From Xenopus tropicalis (Eukaryota; Chordata; Amphibia; Anura; Pipidae): 64,000 bases of DNA. The DNA is taken from NCBI RefSeq assembly GCF_000004195.4, contig NC_030678.2:58001378-58065377 (forward strand), given 5' to 3'. The first letter of the stretch is position 1. Each line of letters starts with the position of its first letter. Made by a program: the position numbers and the translations under genes. The notes under the pieces are model-generated. The model searched no databases and was not told the DNA's origin. It saw only the letters and a program-made list of their open reading frames with translations. This document shows, piece after piece, positions 13,330 to 25,160 of the stretch.

Positions 13330-14031
13330 GGGTTGATTCACTAATGGTCGACAAGCGTTATTGCATGCTTTTTTGCGTTAAAATTGACACAAAAAAACAT
13401 GTGATTCGCTAAAGTATTATCGCATGCGTTAAGTCGCATATCACGTGTGTTACATAGCACGTAACCGTATGCGTTAATTTTAACGCATTGCGTTAATTAG
13501 CGCGCAGAAATAATACTAACGCATGATTCAATTAGACGCATTATTCATTTAGACGCATGATTCACTTAGACGCATGATTCACTTAGATGCACTAAATATC
13601 GCATTAGTCTTTGCAAAAATTAACACCTACTTGGGGCAGGCGGTAATTATAGAAAAGTACAGTTCATGAGCTTTTGGCAACACAATAAGGACTTTGCAGT
13701 GGGATTTATTCAAGTATGTGTTGGCCCTAGAGTGATGCAGCCTCCAGTTTGCAGGGAAATTTTCAGAACAGTAGTTTTCTGAAAGTAAAGGCGTGTATGG
13801 CTAATATGGTGTGCGTTTTTTCGCACACGGTGACAATTTGTGCGCGTTGCGTCAAATACCGCACGAAAATAGTCTTTGCAACTTAAACATCACAAACAGC
13901 ATTCCTTCTAAAGTAATGCAAGTATCCTTTTGGTGAATCGTGCGTTAAGACGCGAAAAATAAGACGCAATAAAAATTTTAACGCATGCTATAAATAGCGC
14001 TTGTTTTATCGCACTTTAGTGAATCGGCCCG
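13330..14031. mobile_element. CpG-rich inverted-repeat element nested in the hAT copy
   Basis: The ends GGGTTGATTCACTAATGG and (inverse) CACTTTAGTGAATCGGCCC form imperfect TIRs. The body is dense in GCGTTA/TAACGC motifs and short repeats such as GACGCATGATTCACTTA. No ORF of note. Confidence 0.75.
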
Positions 14032-14159
14032 ATGGTCTTTATGCCTCCAAAACTTGCCTCAGCCAGAAATTCGAAAATGGGCACCAATTTTGAGGCCACT
14101 GGGAGCACTTTAGTAGCCATGACAAGTAGCTGCAATCAAGTAGCTCCGTGTGTCTTCAC

Positions 14160-14437
14160 CCTAAGGGCTCTGGTACACGGGGAGATTAGTCGCCTGCGGC
14201 AAAACTCCCTGCTCGCGGGCGACTAATCTCCCCGAGTTGCCTTAACGGCGGGATGGCAGACGCGGTGGGGCGATTTCGGGAAATCGCCGAAAAAGCCTCG
14301 TGAGTCTTTTTCGGCGATTTGCGCGAAATCGCGCCACCGCGTCTGCCATCCCGCCGGCAACTTACATGTTCGCCGGTGGGATGGCAGGGGGAAGGCAACT
14401 CGGGGAGATTAGTCGCCCGCGAGCAGGGAGTTTTGCC
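14160..14437. mobile_element. GC-rich foldback MITE, nested
   Basis: Inverted parts include GGGGAGATTAGTCGCC...GGCGACTAATCTCCCC and a central arm GATTTCGGGAAATCGCC...GGCGATTTGCGCGAAATC. The same family lies at 5460-5673. The left end (AGGGCTCTGGTACACGGGGA) equals the inverse of the right end of that copy. Confidence 0.8.
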
Positions 14438-14474
14438 GCTCACAAGACACTGTTTGGGGATCACCGTTCTAATT

Positions 14475-16552
14475 GATTAAGATTCCCTTTATGTATTCAA
14501 TCCAGAGGGGCAATTAGTGTAGTCTCTGACTAATCTAGTCTCTGAATTAACATTGTATTAGCACTATTAATTTTAGCAGCCTTACATTTTCCCAACTCCC
14601 TACCACCACAACATGTTGTGTTCCACCTGCTTAAATGTGCCTGTGTGAGTACAGTCCTATTAGAAAGAATAAAATGTGTTTCTTGCTGCGCTCCCCTGCG
14701 CTGGAACGCACGAGAATGCCACCACAGGGAAGCACACGAAGGAACACTCATGGGTGTTTCTGATACCGGCCACATATTACCCCACATCCTGCTTGGCTAA
14801 TTAGCAATTCATTTAGGTGCATGCTGCAGACTGAACTGATGTATGTGCAACCCCATGCATCTAAATTAATTGCTGACTAACCATGCAGGATGCAGATTCC
14901 ATATGTGGCCAGTATTAAAGGGGTGCCAATCCTACTGCCACTACAAATGTTTGAGGGAAAACATCCACAACTTCACAAATTTTACGGTAAAAGACCCTTT
15001 GTACACCTAAGACACCCTGTATCCAAGGGCATAACCTTGTGACTTCACCCTTTGTAAAGGATCTAATAAATAAGGCAGCAGTGTATGCCCCATGGCACTG
15101 TATCTGATCAGACTCCTCCTTGAAGCACCTCATCCTTGTCAAACATTTTTATTATTTTTAAACCATAAACAAGTAAAATACATTGACAGCAATACATCCC
15201 AACTCAGTAAGCTGTTATAATAAGATCTTCCATACCCCAATCCAATGTACTCTGGATTTTCTCTGTTTTAGTAATGCCCATTTTTTTGTACATTAGACCA
15301 AATATGCAATCTATATTCTATATAGGGCCTTACAAAATCTATTATCTCTTTGAATGCAGGACAGTCTTTTGCTGCCCACTTGCTGCTGCTGACTGGCATT
15401 GCTTGTTTGTATACCAACATGTGTTGTATTGCCTAGAAATGCACTGCCCCCCAGTGGATGTGTTACGGAAGTCCGTTATCACATTCCTAGATGCAAAAAT
15501 ATATTTAAAGAAATATCATGGAAGACTAAGAAATAGAACCAGGTGCGGGACATTGGGGGTCCCCTGCTGACCTCCCTCTCCCGATCGCGCCAAAGTATAA
15601 GGTACGCTCACTCCAGAGGTGGGGGTTCAGCCAGCGGGGAGCCCCTGGGGTGGCAGCTCCAGTGGGCCCCCACACCCCAGTCCCACACTGAATCAAACCA
15701 CTATGCAGAATGAATGATGGATTATGCTCCACAAAGATATGGCAAAGGCTATAATGTTAATGAAATTTAAACTGCAAATTCATCTCCAAATTATACTGGG
15801 CAAAAAAGGTTGCTCATCCTTACTCCCTACAGAAGTATAGAATGAAAAACATTCTCTTATAAAACAGGGCATTTGTTGCCAAGAAATAGTTTATTTGTAG
15901 GTGCTGGATAAACAGATACAAACTATATGAAAAAAAAATATTTTCAGTTTACAGCACTGAGTACTTCAAGAGTGCTGCTATTATACATTATTTGGAATTC
16001 ACAATAATTTTTTTGGTCCTCTTAGAGCATTTATTAAAAATACTAGAAGCTAAGCAGACACCATGGTGCTCTTTATAAAACAGTATCTCTTTCCTCCCTT
16101 AGAATCTTTCCCTCTCAAATGTGGTTTAATTCATTCATTGCCATGCAATCTTCACTCTATGTTCTCATCGGCTGCATGCACAAAAATAATCTCTTGTGTT
16201 CATCAATTTTAAAAACCATGTGTGTGGTGTTGGGTTGGCTTATTTACCAGTACTGGGCAAATTTGTACATGGCAGTAACCCTTAACAACCAGTGATTAGT
16301 TTTGTTCAATCAACTGAAGGTAGATCATAAAATGAAAATTTTATTGGCTGCCATGGGTTACTGCCCATGTGTGAGTTTGCCCATTTTTAGTAAATTGTAT
16401 GATTGATAAAATTTGTTATTTATATAATTGTTACTTCAACGATAAGAGAAATCATCATTTATACACTGATTCCACTGTTCTATGAAGCTGGGACTTCTTA
16501 TGAGTGCAGCTATGGTTATAGGACTAAAAATGTGAAGTCTATGAAACATGGC
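14475..16552. other. No gene recognised apart from one hAT-like element
   Basis: Contains the small element at 15540-15690. The rest has frames under 100 codons with no motif. Confidence 0.5.
15540..15690. mobile_element. Short hAT-like element
   Basis: CAGGTGCGGGACATTGGG to CCCCAGTCCCACACTG. Flanks AATAGAAC and AATCAAAC match at 6 of 8 bases. GC-rich, non-coding. Confidence 0.68.
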
Positions 16553-16620
16553 CTTTCCTAGTTTGGAACTTTCTGGATAATGGGTTTCCGGATAAGGGGC
16601 CCGATACCTGTACCTTGGTA
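16553..16620. repeat. Fragment of the TACAGGTATGG family
   Basis: AATGGGTTTCCGGATAAGGG then GCCCGATACCTGTA is the inverted end of the family seen at 21618 and 33914. Confidence 0.65.
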
Positions 16621-17154
16621 TTAGTTTTATTTGAATGTTAATTGTCACATAGCTCGCTTTTATAAAGTGGTAGCATGTATAATAGGGGCTCCGGACGGCC
16701 TGCAGTGCAGGGACGAGGGCAGTGACAGTGCTAGGAGAAAGTATGAAGACACAGGCGCAGCGCACAGGAGAAGCGGCGCCATTTTGGACAATCGGAGCAG
16801 CATCCCTCCCACCCGCCCTATAGGAGAGGTCATAATAGTGACAGGTGGGGACTCAAAAAATGTTTTGTTTGTCACAGCGGGCGGTGGAATGCTTGCCCTG
16901 GGGGCTTATGCACATGGATTGTTACGGCTGAATAGCCGACCAGTGCAGATGCAGGCTCTTGTCAGGCAGGGGTCCCACAAGAGGGGTGACAAGTTGGTTA
17001 CGTGGTTCTCACTTGCCCATCTGCCCTCCTACGGGGTTAGGTGGCCGGCATGTCAGGTAGCCCAGGAAAGAGTAAAGCAGTGGTTTTTGGGCAAGCATTC
17101 CTTGGATATGGTTATTTTCTCAAAGTTAAAAACATATTGGTTGACAAGTTAATA

Positions 17155-18933
17155 CATTGATGATGTTGCCTCAGCTCCAACTACACAGTGGTTGACACAG
17201 GATATGGTGCTTAAAGGGTTACACACGATAAATGTAAACAAGGCACCTGGGCCAGATGGAATACACCCTCGGGTACTGAGAGAGCTAGGGGCAGAATTGC
17301 AGTGGCCCTTGTTTCTGATATTCTCAGACTCTCTTTCATCAGGTATGGTACCTAGGGATTGGAAGAAGGCAAATGTCAGTCCCATATTTAAAAAGGGAGT
17401 AAGATCTCAGCCTGGCAATTATAGGCCTGTAAGTTTGACATCCGTGGTGGGCAAGTTATTTGAAGGCTTATTAAGGGATCACATTCAAAATTATGTAGTG
17501 GAGAATGCCATTATGAGCAGTAATCAGCATGGCTTTATGAAGGACAGGTCATGTCAGACCAATTTAATTGCTTTTTATGATGATGTAAGTAAGAAGCTGG
17601 ACAGTGGGGATGCAGTAGATATAATCTATTTGGATTTTGCCAAAGCATTTGATACCGTTCCCCACAAACGACTGCTTTCTAAACTAAGGTCTATTGGTCT
17701 TAGTGAAGTCGTTTGCACATGGATAGAAAACTGGCTACAGGATCGGGTACAGAGGATGGTAGTTAATGGCACATTCTCTACTTGGAGTAAGGTTCTCAGT
17801 GGGGTCCCTCAGGGTTCTGTACTGGGTCCACTTTTGTTTAATTTGTTCATAAATGACTTAGGGGAGGGTATTATGAGTAATGTATCAGTGTTTGCAGATG
17901 ACACAAAACTCTGCAGACCAGTCAATTCTATCCAGGATGTGACATCCCTGCAGCAGGATCTTGACCAACTGGCAATCTGGGCAGCTAAGTGGCAGATGAG
18001 ATTTAATGTGGATAAATGTAAGGTCATGCACCTGGGATGTAAAAATATGCAAGCCCCGTATACCCTTAATGGGACTGCACTAGGCAAATCCCTAATGGAG
18101 AAGGACCTTGGAGTCCTTGTAGATAATAAACTTGGCTGTAGCAAGCAATGCCAGGCAGCAGCTGCAAGGGCAAACAAGGTTTTGAGCTGTATTAAAAGGG
18201 GTATAGATTCACGGGAGGAGGGGGTTATTCTTCCCCTTTACAGAGCGCTGGTAAGGCCCCATCTAGAATATGCTGTTCAGTTTTGGTCTCCAGTGCTCAA
18301 ACGGGACATTATTGAGTTAGAGAGGGTCCAGAGAAGGGCAACTAAGCTGGTAAAGGGTATGGAAAGTCTCAGTTATGAAGAAAGACTGGCCAAGTTGGGT
18401 CTGTTTACACTGGAGAAGAGGCGCTTAAGAGGTGACATGATAACTATGTATAAATATATAAAGGGATCATATAATAACCTTTCTAATGTTTTATTTACCA
18501 GTAGGTCCTTCCAACGGACACGAGGGCACCCACTTCGTTTAGAAGAAGGGAGGTTCCATTTAAACATTCGGAAAGGATTTTTTACAGTGAGAGCTGTGAA
18601 GTTCTGGAATTCCCTCCCCAAATCAGTCGTGCTGGCTGATACATTATATAACTTTAAGAAGGGGCTGGATGGATTCTTAGCAAGTGAGGGAATACAGGGT
18701 TATGGGAGATAGCTCTTAGTACTAGTTGATCCAGGGACTGGTCCGATTGCCATCTTGGAGTCAGGAAGGAATTTTTTCCCCTCTGCGGCAAATTAGAGAG
18801 GCTTCAGATGGGGTTTTTTGCCTTCCTCTGGATCAACTAGTAGTTAGGCAGGTTATATATAGGCATTATGGTTGAACTTGATGGACGTATGTCTTTTTTC
18901 AACCCAACTTACTATGTTACTATGTTACTATGT
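17155..18933 (+). mobile_element. CR1-type LINE with 3' UTR and octamer tail
   Basis: The RT ORF is followed by a 200-bp 3' UTR whose end (ATGGACGTATGTCTTTTTTC, CAACCCAACTTACTATGTT) recurs elsewhere in the window in both orientations (near 1160, 3780 and 43580). It finishes in short ACTATGTT repeats at 18911-18933, the sort of microsatellite tail CR1 elements use. The 5' limit is approximate. Confidence 0.85.
17192..18712 (+). CDS. CR1-clade LINE reverse transcriptase, uninterrupted, 5'-truncated element
   Basis: 506 codons without a stop. RT blocks in order: NKAPGPDGIHPRVLRELG (about 15-32), NYRPVSLTSVVGKLFE (about 75-90), IIYLDFAKAFDTVPHK (first catalytic aspartate, about 144-159), SGVPQGSVLGPLLFN (about 200-214), SVFADDTKLC (catalytic FADD, about 230-239) and DLGVLVDNKLG. 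The CR1-typical C-terminus follows: RPHLEYAVQFW, ERVQRRATKLVKGME and LEKRRLRGDMITMYKYIKG. The apurinic endonuclease domain and ORF1 are missing, so the element is truncated. The ORF start may extend upstream in other frames. It supplies target-primed reverse transcription in a full element. The lack of stops suggests recent insertion. Confidence 0.92.
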   Translation: MTQDMVLKGLHTINVNKAPGPDGIHPRVLRELGAELQWPLFLIFSDSLSSGMVPRDWKKANVSPIFKKGVRSQPGNYRPVSLTSVVGKLFEGLLRDHIQNYVVENAIMSSNQHGFMKDRSCQTNLIAFYDDVSKKLDSGDAVDIIYLDFAKAFDTVPHKRLLSKLRSIGLSEVVCTWIENWLQDRVQRMVVNGTFSTWSKVLSGVPQGSVLGPLLFNLFINDLGEGIMSNVSVFADDTKLCRPVNSIQDVTSLQQDLDQLAIWAAKWQMRFNVDKCKVMHLGCKNMQAPYTLNGTALGKSLMEKDLGVLVDNKLGCSKQCQAAAARANKVLSCIKRGIDSREEGVILPLYRALVRPHLEYAVQFWSPVLKRDIIELERVQRRATKLVKGMESLSYEERLAKLGLFTLEKRRLRGDMITMYKYIKGSYNNLSNVLFTSRSFQRTRGHPLRLEEGRFHLNIRKGFFTVRAVKFWNSLPKSVVLADTLYNFKKGLDGFLASEGIQGYGR

Positions 18934-18935
18934 AA

Positions 18936-20043
18936 TATACATGTATTTTAATTTGTAGTTAAAGCTGTGACTTTCTCTATCCCAAAACCTGAATGTCATT
19001 ATTTGGGTCTTTGGGAATAGGGTTCCAGAAATGTATATATGCATAAGGTAAGCTTAAGGGCACGTTGATAGTTATCTTTCCTGCGGAGACTTGACTCTGT
19101 CCTTGTCATTGTGGAGAATATTCATCCTGATTTGCCTGACTGCAGTGCACATACCTTTCTCTGTACTGTAGAGCAACAAAATTCCTGCGTATTCCTGTAT
19201 TATCTTGGATCACAACTTGCTTCCTTACACTGTTCTGCAACTAATAGTGATTTTAAAAATCCCTTTGAAACTACTCTGGAAATTATTGTCCATGGTAGAA
19301 CTGTATTACATTTTAAGTATTGTATGTGTATATTAAAAATGAAAGGAAAGATTAGCTCATATCCCATTCCAGCTACTTCTAGTTTCTCTGCTTTGGTTTA
19401 ATTTACATGAATACTAAAAGATTAACTAAGTTGCATATCAGTCTCACATAAACTAGGAAAAGTATTCTCCAAATTCATGTTGATGTTTGTGATATTTAGC
19501 TCCACAATATGAAAAGTAAACAAAATAAAAAAAATAAAATAAAGAAATAATCTTTGCTAACCTGAAAAATATAGCTAATTGTACATTTGTTAGTATGCTG
19601 CAGGGCAAAGTAATCTGAGAACAATGTTTTAGAGAACTGTTTTATTTTAATTCTTTAGTTTGCCTTTCAACTCGACTCAGGTCTTCACGTCGCAGAAAAA
19701 TTTGCAAGTAACCCATGATTGTGATTTAGCATGTGTCGCAGGTCCTGAGAGTCCCCCTACAAAGGACACAGACCTGGACCCCCCCCCCCACATGTCCGCA
19801 GAGTCTGCTTCCTCTATAGTTCCTCTGTGGTTTAAATGCCAAAATTAAAAGCTGCTGGAGAAGACAAAATAAAGTCCAGCTGCAAGATTTCATATCCATT
19901 TATTTCATTTTAATATTTGTTTTTCGTTAAACCTGTTAGCTTACCCCACCCACTTGGGGGAAAACATAAATAAAATGTTCAACCTGGGGCTTTCCAGCTG
20001 TTGATAAACTCATAGCTTCCCCCAGATGTTTCTGGTCTAAGTT
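18936..20043. other. No gene recognised
   Basis: A 96-codon plus-strand frame at 19111-19401 shows no family motif. The rest is AT-rich. Confidence 0.5.
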
Positions 20044-20358
20044 TTAAAGGAGACATATCATGTGAAAATGAAGAATGTCCCAGGGGAAGGATTTGCTTAA
20101 AAAAATTTGTATTTCACACTGATTTATTGAGAAATTTTCCCAAAACCCTCCTAGTCCAGCTCATCTGTTCTGCTCCTGCTGGCTGAATTATCTGGATCTG
20201 CAGGGGTTAGACCTGAGAGGATCTATGGGGACCTTAAATAAAGGGGCTATGTTTACAGATAGGATTCATTTTTAACCCAAAGTAAAACCAGCGCCATATT
20301 ATTTATAATTGCCTACAAGATTAGGGTTTTTTTCATTTATCCAATATGTCTCCTTTAA
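20044..20358. mobile_element. TTAA-flanked MITE
   Basis: 315 bp between TTAA at 20044 and TTAA at 20355, with ends TTAAAGGAGACATAT and ATATGTCTCCTTTAA. Non-coding. Fits T2/Kolobok-type insertion but is a different family from 59312-59739. Confidence 0.85.
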
Positions 20359-21617
20359 TGGAATATGTAAGTCTGGTTCTTCCTTTATGAATATTTGAAT
20401 CTTAGGCTGGAGTTAAAAGCTAGAGGCATGTGTCTAAGGTGCAACACTGGTGGGCGTTGTACCTCTTCTAGTTGCCTACTTCTAGTTCAGGATTCTGGAC
20501 TTTGCCAATTGCACCCCCCCCTCACCACTCTTTTTCACGTGCACATGAGTAGGGAGGGGTGCAGTGCAATCGGAAGCTTACCTTGCAACCACCAGTAATC
20601 ATGAGGGCTTGGGAGTGCTGCTCTTAATGACTGTGTAGAGCTTAGGGCGGAAGCTGCCACTTTGACTTGCCACTGCTGACCCTCCTTGTGCTTTTTTACT
20701 CCTCATGCTGACATTCCAACCATGGTTTGGCATGGTATTTGAGGGAGTGGCTACAACAGCCAGAACGTTCACCACTGCTCTACTTGCAACTGTTAAAGGA
20801 AGAGTACTTTTTCCCTGCACTAGTAAAAATGGTGTATTTGCTTTAGAAACACTATTACAGTCTAGTGTTAAACTAGGCAGGCTGAATGAAACTCATTGGA
20901 ATTATAAAAAGAAGCCAATCATACCGTAAAAATCCTGCACAAACAATAACAAGTGCATCACAGAGTACAACATCTCCATTAATTATGTACAAACATCTAT
21001 ATATCTAAATAATGCAGATGAACACTTAAAAGCCTGTGTAGTCATCCATGATTAGATCTATCTACTGGTATATTGAAAGCTACAACAGCCTGCGTAACTT
21101 TGCCTAAACCGACCCTAAGAGCTGTTGTTAAAGTTCCCTGGAGATGATGGGAGAATCATTGGAAAAGCGTTATTCCTTGTTGGTGAACTGTTGGTGCAAG
21201 TTCCAGTCACTAGATAGCAGTGTGGGACAGTGAATCCCCTTAGAAGGTTCTGAAAGCAGGTTGTTCTTCTGAGTCTATTAGGCAGGAAGTGGGTTGTCTG
21301 GGGAGAACCATATAAGTGAGTTATTAATGTACAAAGCTTCTTTTGACCGATGGCCCAGAAAGAAATTGCCAATCATGCCAAGGACCTGAGATCAGCTACA
21401 CAAGAAGGGTACCTAGGTCGTGCTTGCTTTCAGCACTACTTAGATAGGCGAGCTAGTGTTGGGCAAGATTCTGTGGAGCTCACTGAAGTTAGTGATAGAT
21501 AGGGGTAGGCCAGTTAGTTCAGCAGCTGAGGCTCCAACAAGATGGAAGGAAAGCAACAGCACTCTGGCAGTACTTCCCAGTCAGGGACACAATGACAATG
21601 AATCCGGGCTATTGGGA

Positions 21618-21938
21618 GTACAGGTATAGGATCCATTATCTGGAAACCCATTATCCAGAAAGCTCTGAAGGACATCTCCCATAGACTCCATTATAAATAA
21701 TTGGAATTTTTAATTATGATTTACTTTTTCTCTGTAATAATTACACAGGACCTTGTGATTGATCTCAACTAAGATATAATTAATCCTTATTGGGTGCAAA
21801 ACCATCATATTGGGTTTCTTTGATGTTAAAATTATTTTTAGTAGAATTACAGTATAGAGATCCAAATTACTGAAAGATCCCTTACACAGAAAACCCCAGG
21901 TCCCGAGCATTCTGAATAACAAGTCCCATACCTTTACT
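21618..21938. mobile_element. Dispersed TIR repeat (TACAGGTATGG family)
   Basis: Begins TACAGGTATAGGATCCATTA and ends AAGTCCCATACCTTTAC. Same family as 41774-42106, and as the fragments at 16553-16620 and 33914-33985. Non-coding. Confidence 0.7.
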
Positions 21939-22454
21939 ACTGGAGGGTTTTTATGAGTACAATCGGAGGGCTTCTGTGAATACAATCGGTAAATCGGAGG
22001 GCTATTGGACTACCAGAGGGCTATTGGGAGCACTATCAGAGGGAAACCGTTTTACTGTGAGTAAACTGTTTGTGAGTTAATTTGCAAGTCTTTTTGAATC
22101 CTCATTTCTCAGCCATTATACCAAAATTTAATGTTGTGGTAATAAAATAGTTCACATTGTGTCAGCTGTACAATGACATATAAGAAAAATCTCAAACTGC
22201 TAGTAAGAGAAAGGGGCATAGAAAGAGAAACAATGATTTAAGAACATAAAAGAGAAAAACTGAAGACAGCTATCATGTAAGATCAGGGAGTTGCAAAGAA
22301 TTCCTTGATCGAGGTTGGCCGTGTAGCTCCTGAAAACCTGAAAACCATGTATCCCAGACTTTATGTTATTGATCCAGAATGTGTGATTATAGAGAAAGCC
22401 TTAAAGGGTTTTCTAACCATTATATACACTTTTAGTATAGACTAAACAAGGAGA

Positions 22455-22600
22455 AGATGTACTCACCAATAAATTTTAAACCACTAAGCTGGGGTGCAAT
22501 GAGGCCGTGACCACAAAATTCATATAGACAAAAACAAGAGATCCTCGGCACTTACCCATTATCAATATAGTTAAGACATTCTGTGCACTAAACTACCATA
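22455..22600. repeat. Dispersed repeat, copy 1 of a three-copy set
   Basis: ACTCACCAATAAATTTTAAA, GAGGCCGTGACCACAAAATT, then CACTTACCCATTATCAATAT. Matching copies lie at about 6070-6190 and 23445-23574. Non-coding. Confidence 0.7.
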
Positions 22601-23444
22601 CCGCCCAACATTTGAAAAATGCAGGGACAAAAAGAAATGGCATGGCAAAGAATATTGTTGACCACGCCGGTTTTTGTGTCTACACCCCCTAAATACCACT
22701 CCCATTTTTCAAAATTTTGGCAGGTTATATAAAGTTTGAACACTTTTCAGTGGGTTTTGGGGTCTTGTTAATGCGTTTTTACAGTTTTGCAAATGAAGGG
22801 GAAATTGCCCTTTACCACAGAACAACTTACCCACTTTTTATTCATTCTTATGGGATTTCCAAAGTACATTTATTAAATAGTGAACTCTATCACCCATTGA
22901 TAAATACACTTCTAAAAATCTCATAGGAATGAATAGAAAGTGGGTGAGTGTTTCTGTGGTAAACTCTAATCTCACATTTTGATAAATCTGCCCCTTTGTA
23001 TCTTTTTTGGTGTTCAGTGCAGGAGATCAAAGGGAAATGAGGGACTTTTCAATAAGAATCCAGGACTGCAGGCTGAGCTGTTAAAATTGTGACTGACCCG
23101 CGAAAGTTGGGACAGTTGGGAGGTATGAACTACTACGAAATGCCCTTCCTTTTAAACAAAACAGGGATTGTTTGTCCATATATTGCAACATATTCAAGCT
23201 GGCCAACTATGTCACAGTCATCCCTGGTCTGGCCAGCCCTACACTAGCTTTTATCTGATTCATTAGGAATTTTACTGCTTCAATATACATTTTACACAGC
23301 GACTGAGTTTCACCTGCAACTTTCTTGCTTTCAAGAATAAAATCCCCAAATGGCTTTGGTTCCACTGGGATCATCTGACTGTAGCTGGAAAGGATGGGAG
23401 CTGCAGCACGGAGCTGGCCACTTCTGTATACACAAGGGGAGTTG

Positions 23445-23574
23445 CGCTTACCACAAAATTTTAAACCACTAAGCGGGGGTGCAGTGAGGTTGTGACCACA
23501 GAAACAAGAGTTCCTCTGCACTCACCCATTATCAATATATATAGGACATTAAGACATTCTGTGCATTAAGCTAC
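23445..23574. repeat. Dispersed repeat, copy 2, host of the hAT insertion
   Basis: ACCACAAAATTTTAAACCAC, then CACTCACCCATTATCAATAT and AAGACATTCTGTGCATTAAG. The hAT element at 23575 entered its end; its continuation resumes after 24054. Confidence 0.7.
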
Positions 23575-24046
23575 CAGGGCCGGATATGTAAGCTGGGCGC
23601 CCAGAGGCCGCCCCCTGTATGTCGCCCTCCTCCACGCGCATGTGCGGGTCTTTTCAATCGCATACGGAGCAGTGGGGGAGAGGTCCCCATTGCTCTGTAT
23701 ATGAGAAAAGTTTAATATTTTGGTGTAGCGGGGCGGCATGCCGCCCCCCAATTTGTCGACTGCCAACTGCCACTTGACAGTTGGAAGTTGAGAGTCGACT
23801 AGACATCTGCCTAGTCAACTGCCAACTGTCTAGTCAACTGCCAACTGTCTAGGGAGCTGCCAACCGTCATCTGCCAACCGTCATCTGCCAACTGTCTAGG
23901 GAGCTGTCAACTGTCTAGGGAGCTGTCAACTGTCTAGTCAACTGCCAACTGTCTAGTCAAGTGCCAACTGTCAACTGTCTAGGGAGCTGCCAACTGTCAA
24001 CTGTCTAGGCCCGGGCCTTTGTGGCCTTTCCACAGATCCGGGCCTG
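23575..24046. mobile_element. hAT-like element carrying its own minisatellite
   Basis: CAGGGCCGGATATG to CAGATCCGGGCCTG, with a perfect 8-bp duplication TAAGCTAC (23567-23574 and 24047-24054). More than 200 bp of its 472 bp is a tandem array of GCCAACTGTCTAG-type units. Confidence 0.9.
23760..24010 (+). repeat. Minisatellite of CAACTGTCTAG units in the hAT element
   Basis: Repeated words are GTCAACTGCCAACTGTCTAG and GGGAGCTGCCAACTGTC, in a mixed, higher-order order. Unit length is about 19-22 bp, with about 12 units. The left edge (about 23760) contains a few diverged units. Confidence 0.88.
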
Positions 24047-24318
24047 TAAGCTACTAAGAAACGTCCTCTCCTTTAAGCAAAACAGGGATTGTTTGTCCAT
24101 ATATTGCAATATATTCCATTATAGAGTAAATATATTTTTTTTTATAAAATTGAGAATATTTTTCTTTGAATAGTGCATATTTAATTTTATAGTAAACTAC
24201 CCCTATTAAAAGAACAACATAAACCTGTACTGAGCACAAGTGGAAAAAAAAACTTGTAAATGTGTGAAAATATATTCTATATACCAGCTGTTCCTATAGA
24301 GTGGGACTATTAGCTGAC

Positions 24319-24322
<4 letters not shown>

Positions 24323-24410
<88 letters not shown>
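24323..24410. repeat. (TA)n microsatellite
   Basis: About 88 bp of TA with one interruption, at the left edge of the otc duplicate. Copy B has only a short TATATATA-like stretch here. Confidence 0.92.
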
Positions 24411-25160
24411 AAAAAAAACAATTCTGTCATAAACAACAATCTACAGGGCATGTAGGCAAGCAGGGGGCTGAAAAAATACCTTGGAGGCCACTTCTGTTAT
24501 GCTGACTTGATTTTGACAATAAACACTGATTGCTGATTATTTGGTGTTGTTCACTACACTGATGCAATTTAGAAAATGTAAAATTATTATAAAATTAGAG
24601 AAAATGGCACATTCAGATATAGTTCACAATTATTATAAAATTAGCATAAAAGGCACATTTAGATTTACTTTTTAATCTTAAAAATTCTGTGTTTCCACCC
24701 CTAATGTAATGCAAGTATTTTACAAAGACTGCTGGCAGATATACTAAGAATATTAATATTGTTAGGCAGTTAAGTACAAGCTAAGCATGATATGCATGTT
24801 AATTTGACTAAATGTCAAAGGCTTAGTCCTTCGCACTGTTACAGTAGCAGGTTTAAAGGTCTTGTTGTAGGAGCATTTGTGAAGCCCCATGATTTAAACC
24901 CTGCCTTTGTGCTCTTATAACCTCTTTATCGAACAACATCAAAGATTATAAAATAATACAGCTATACAAAAGGCAGACATAAAAAGGACAGGTTCTAAAG
25001 AGGTCTTATCTTATGCACATGGAACTACACTGAGTTCATTGGGAAAATGGGTGTCCAGTAGCTGTAAATGCCAAATACTTCATTTATACTTCCCCTGAAT
25101 TACTGGGTAAGGTCTAGGAAAACATCAGTGTTAACAAATGTTACAGTATACAAATTGAAC

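Larger units (their letters stand above)
13160..14466. mobile_element. hAT-like element holding two younger insertions
   Basis: Same family as 7109-7400. An 8-bp duplication TTCTAATT lies at 13152-13159 and 14467-14474. Its interior is split by a CpG-rich inverted-repeat element (13330-14031) and a second one (about 14160-14437). About 290 bp of host element remains once these are discounted. Confidence 0.85.

Noticed and set aside
16631..17152. 173-codon plus-strand frame just upstream of the CR1 RT
   Set aside because: No CR1 endonuclease motif or other family signature was recognised, and its ATG lies in unrelated repeat sequence. Probably chance.
23760..24010. CRISPR-like regular repeats
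   Set aside because: There are no unique spacers, the units are variable and contiguous, and the array lies within a hAT-like element of a vertebrate genome.
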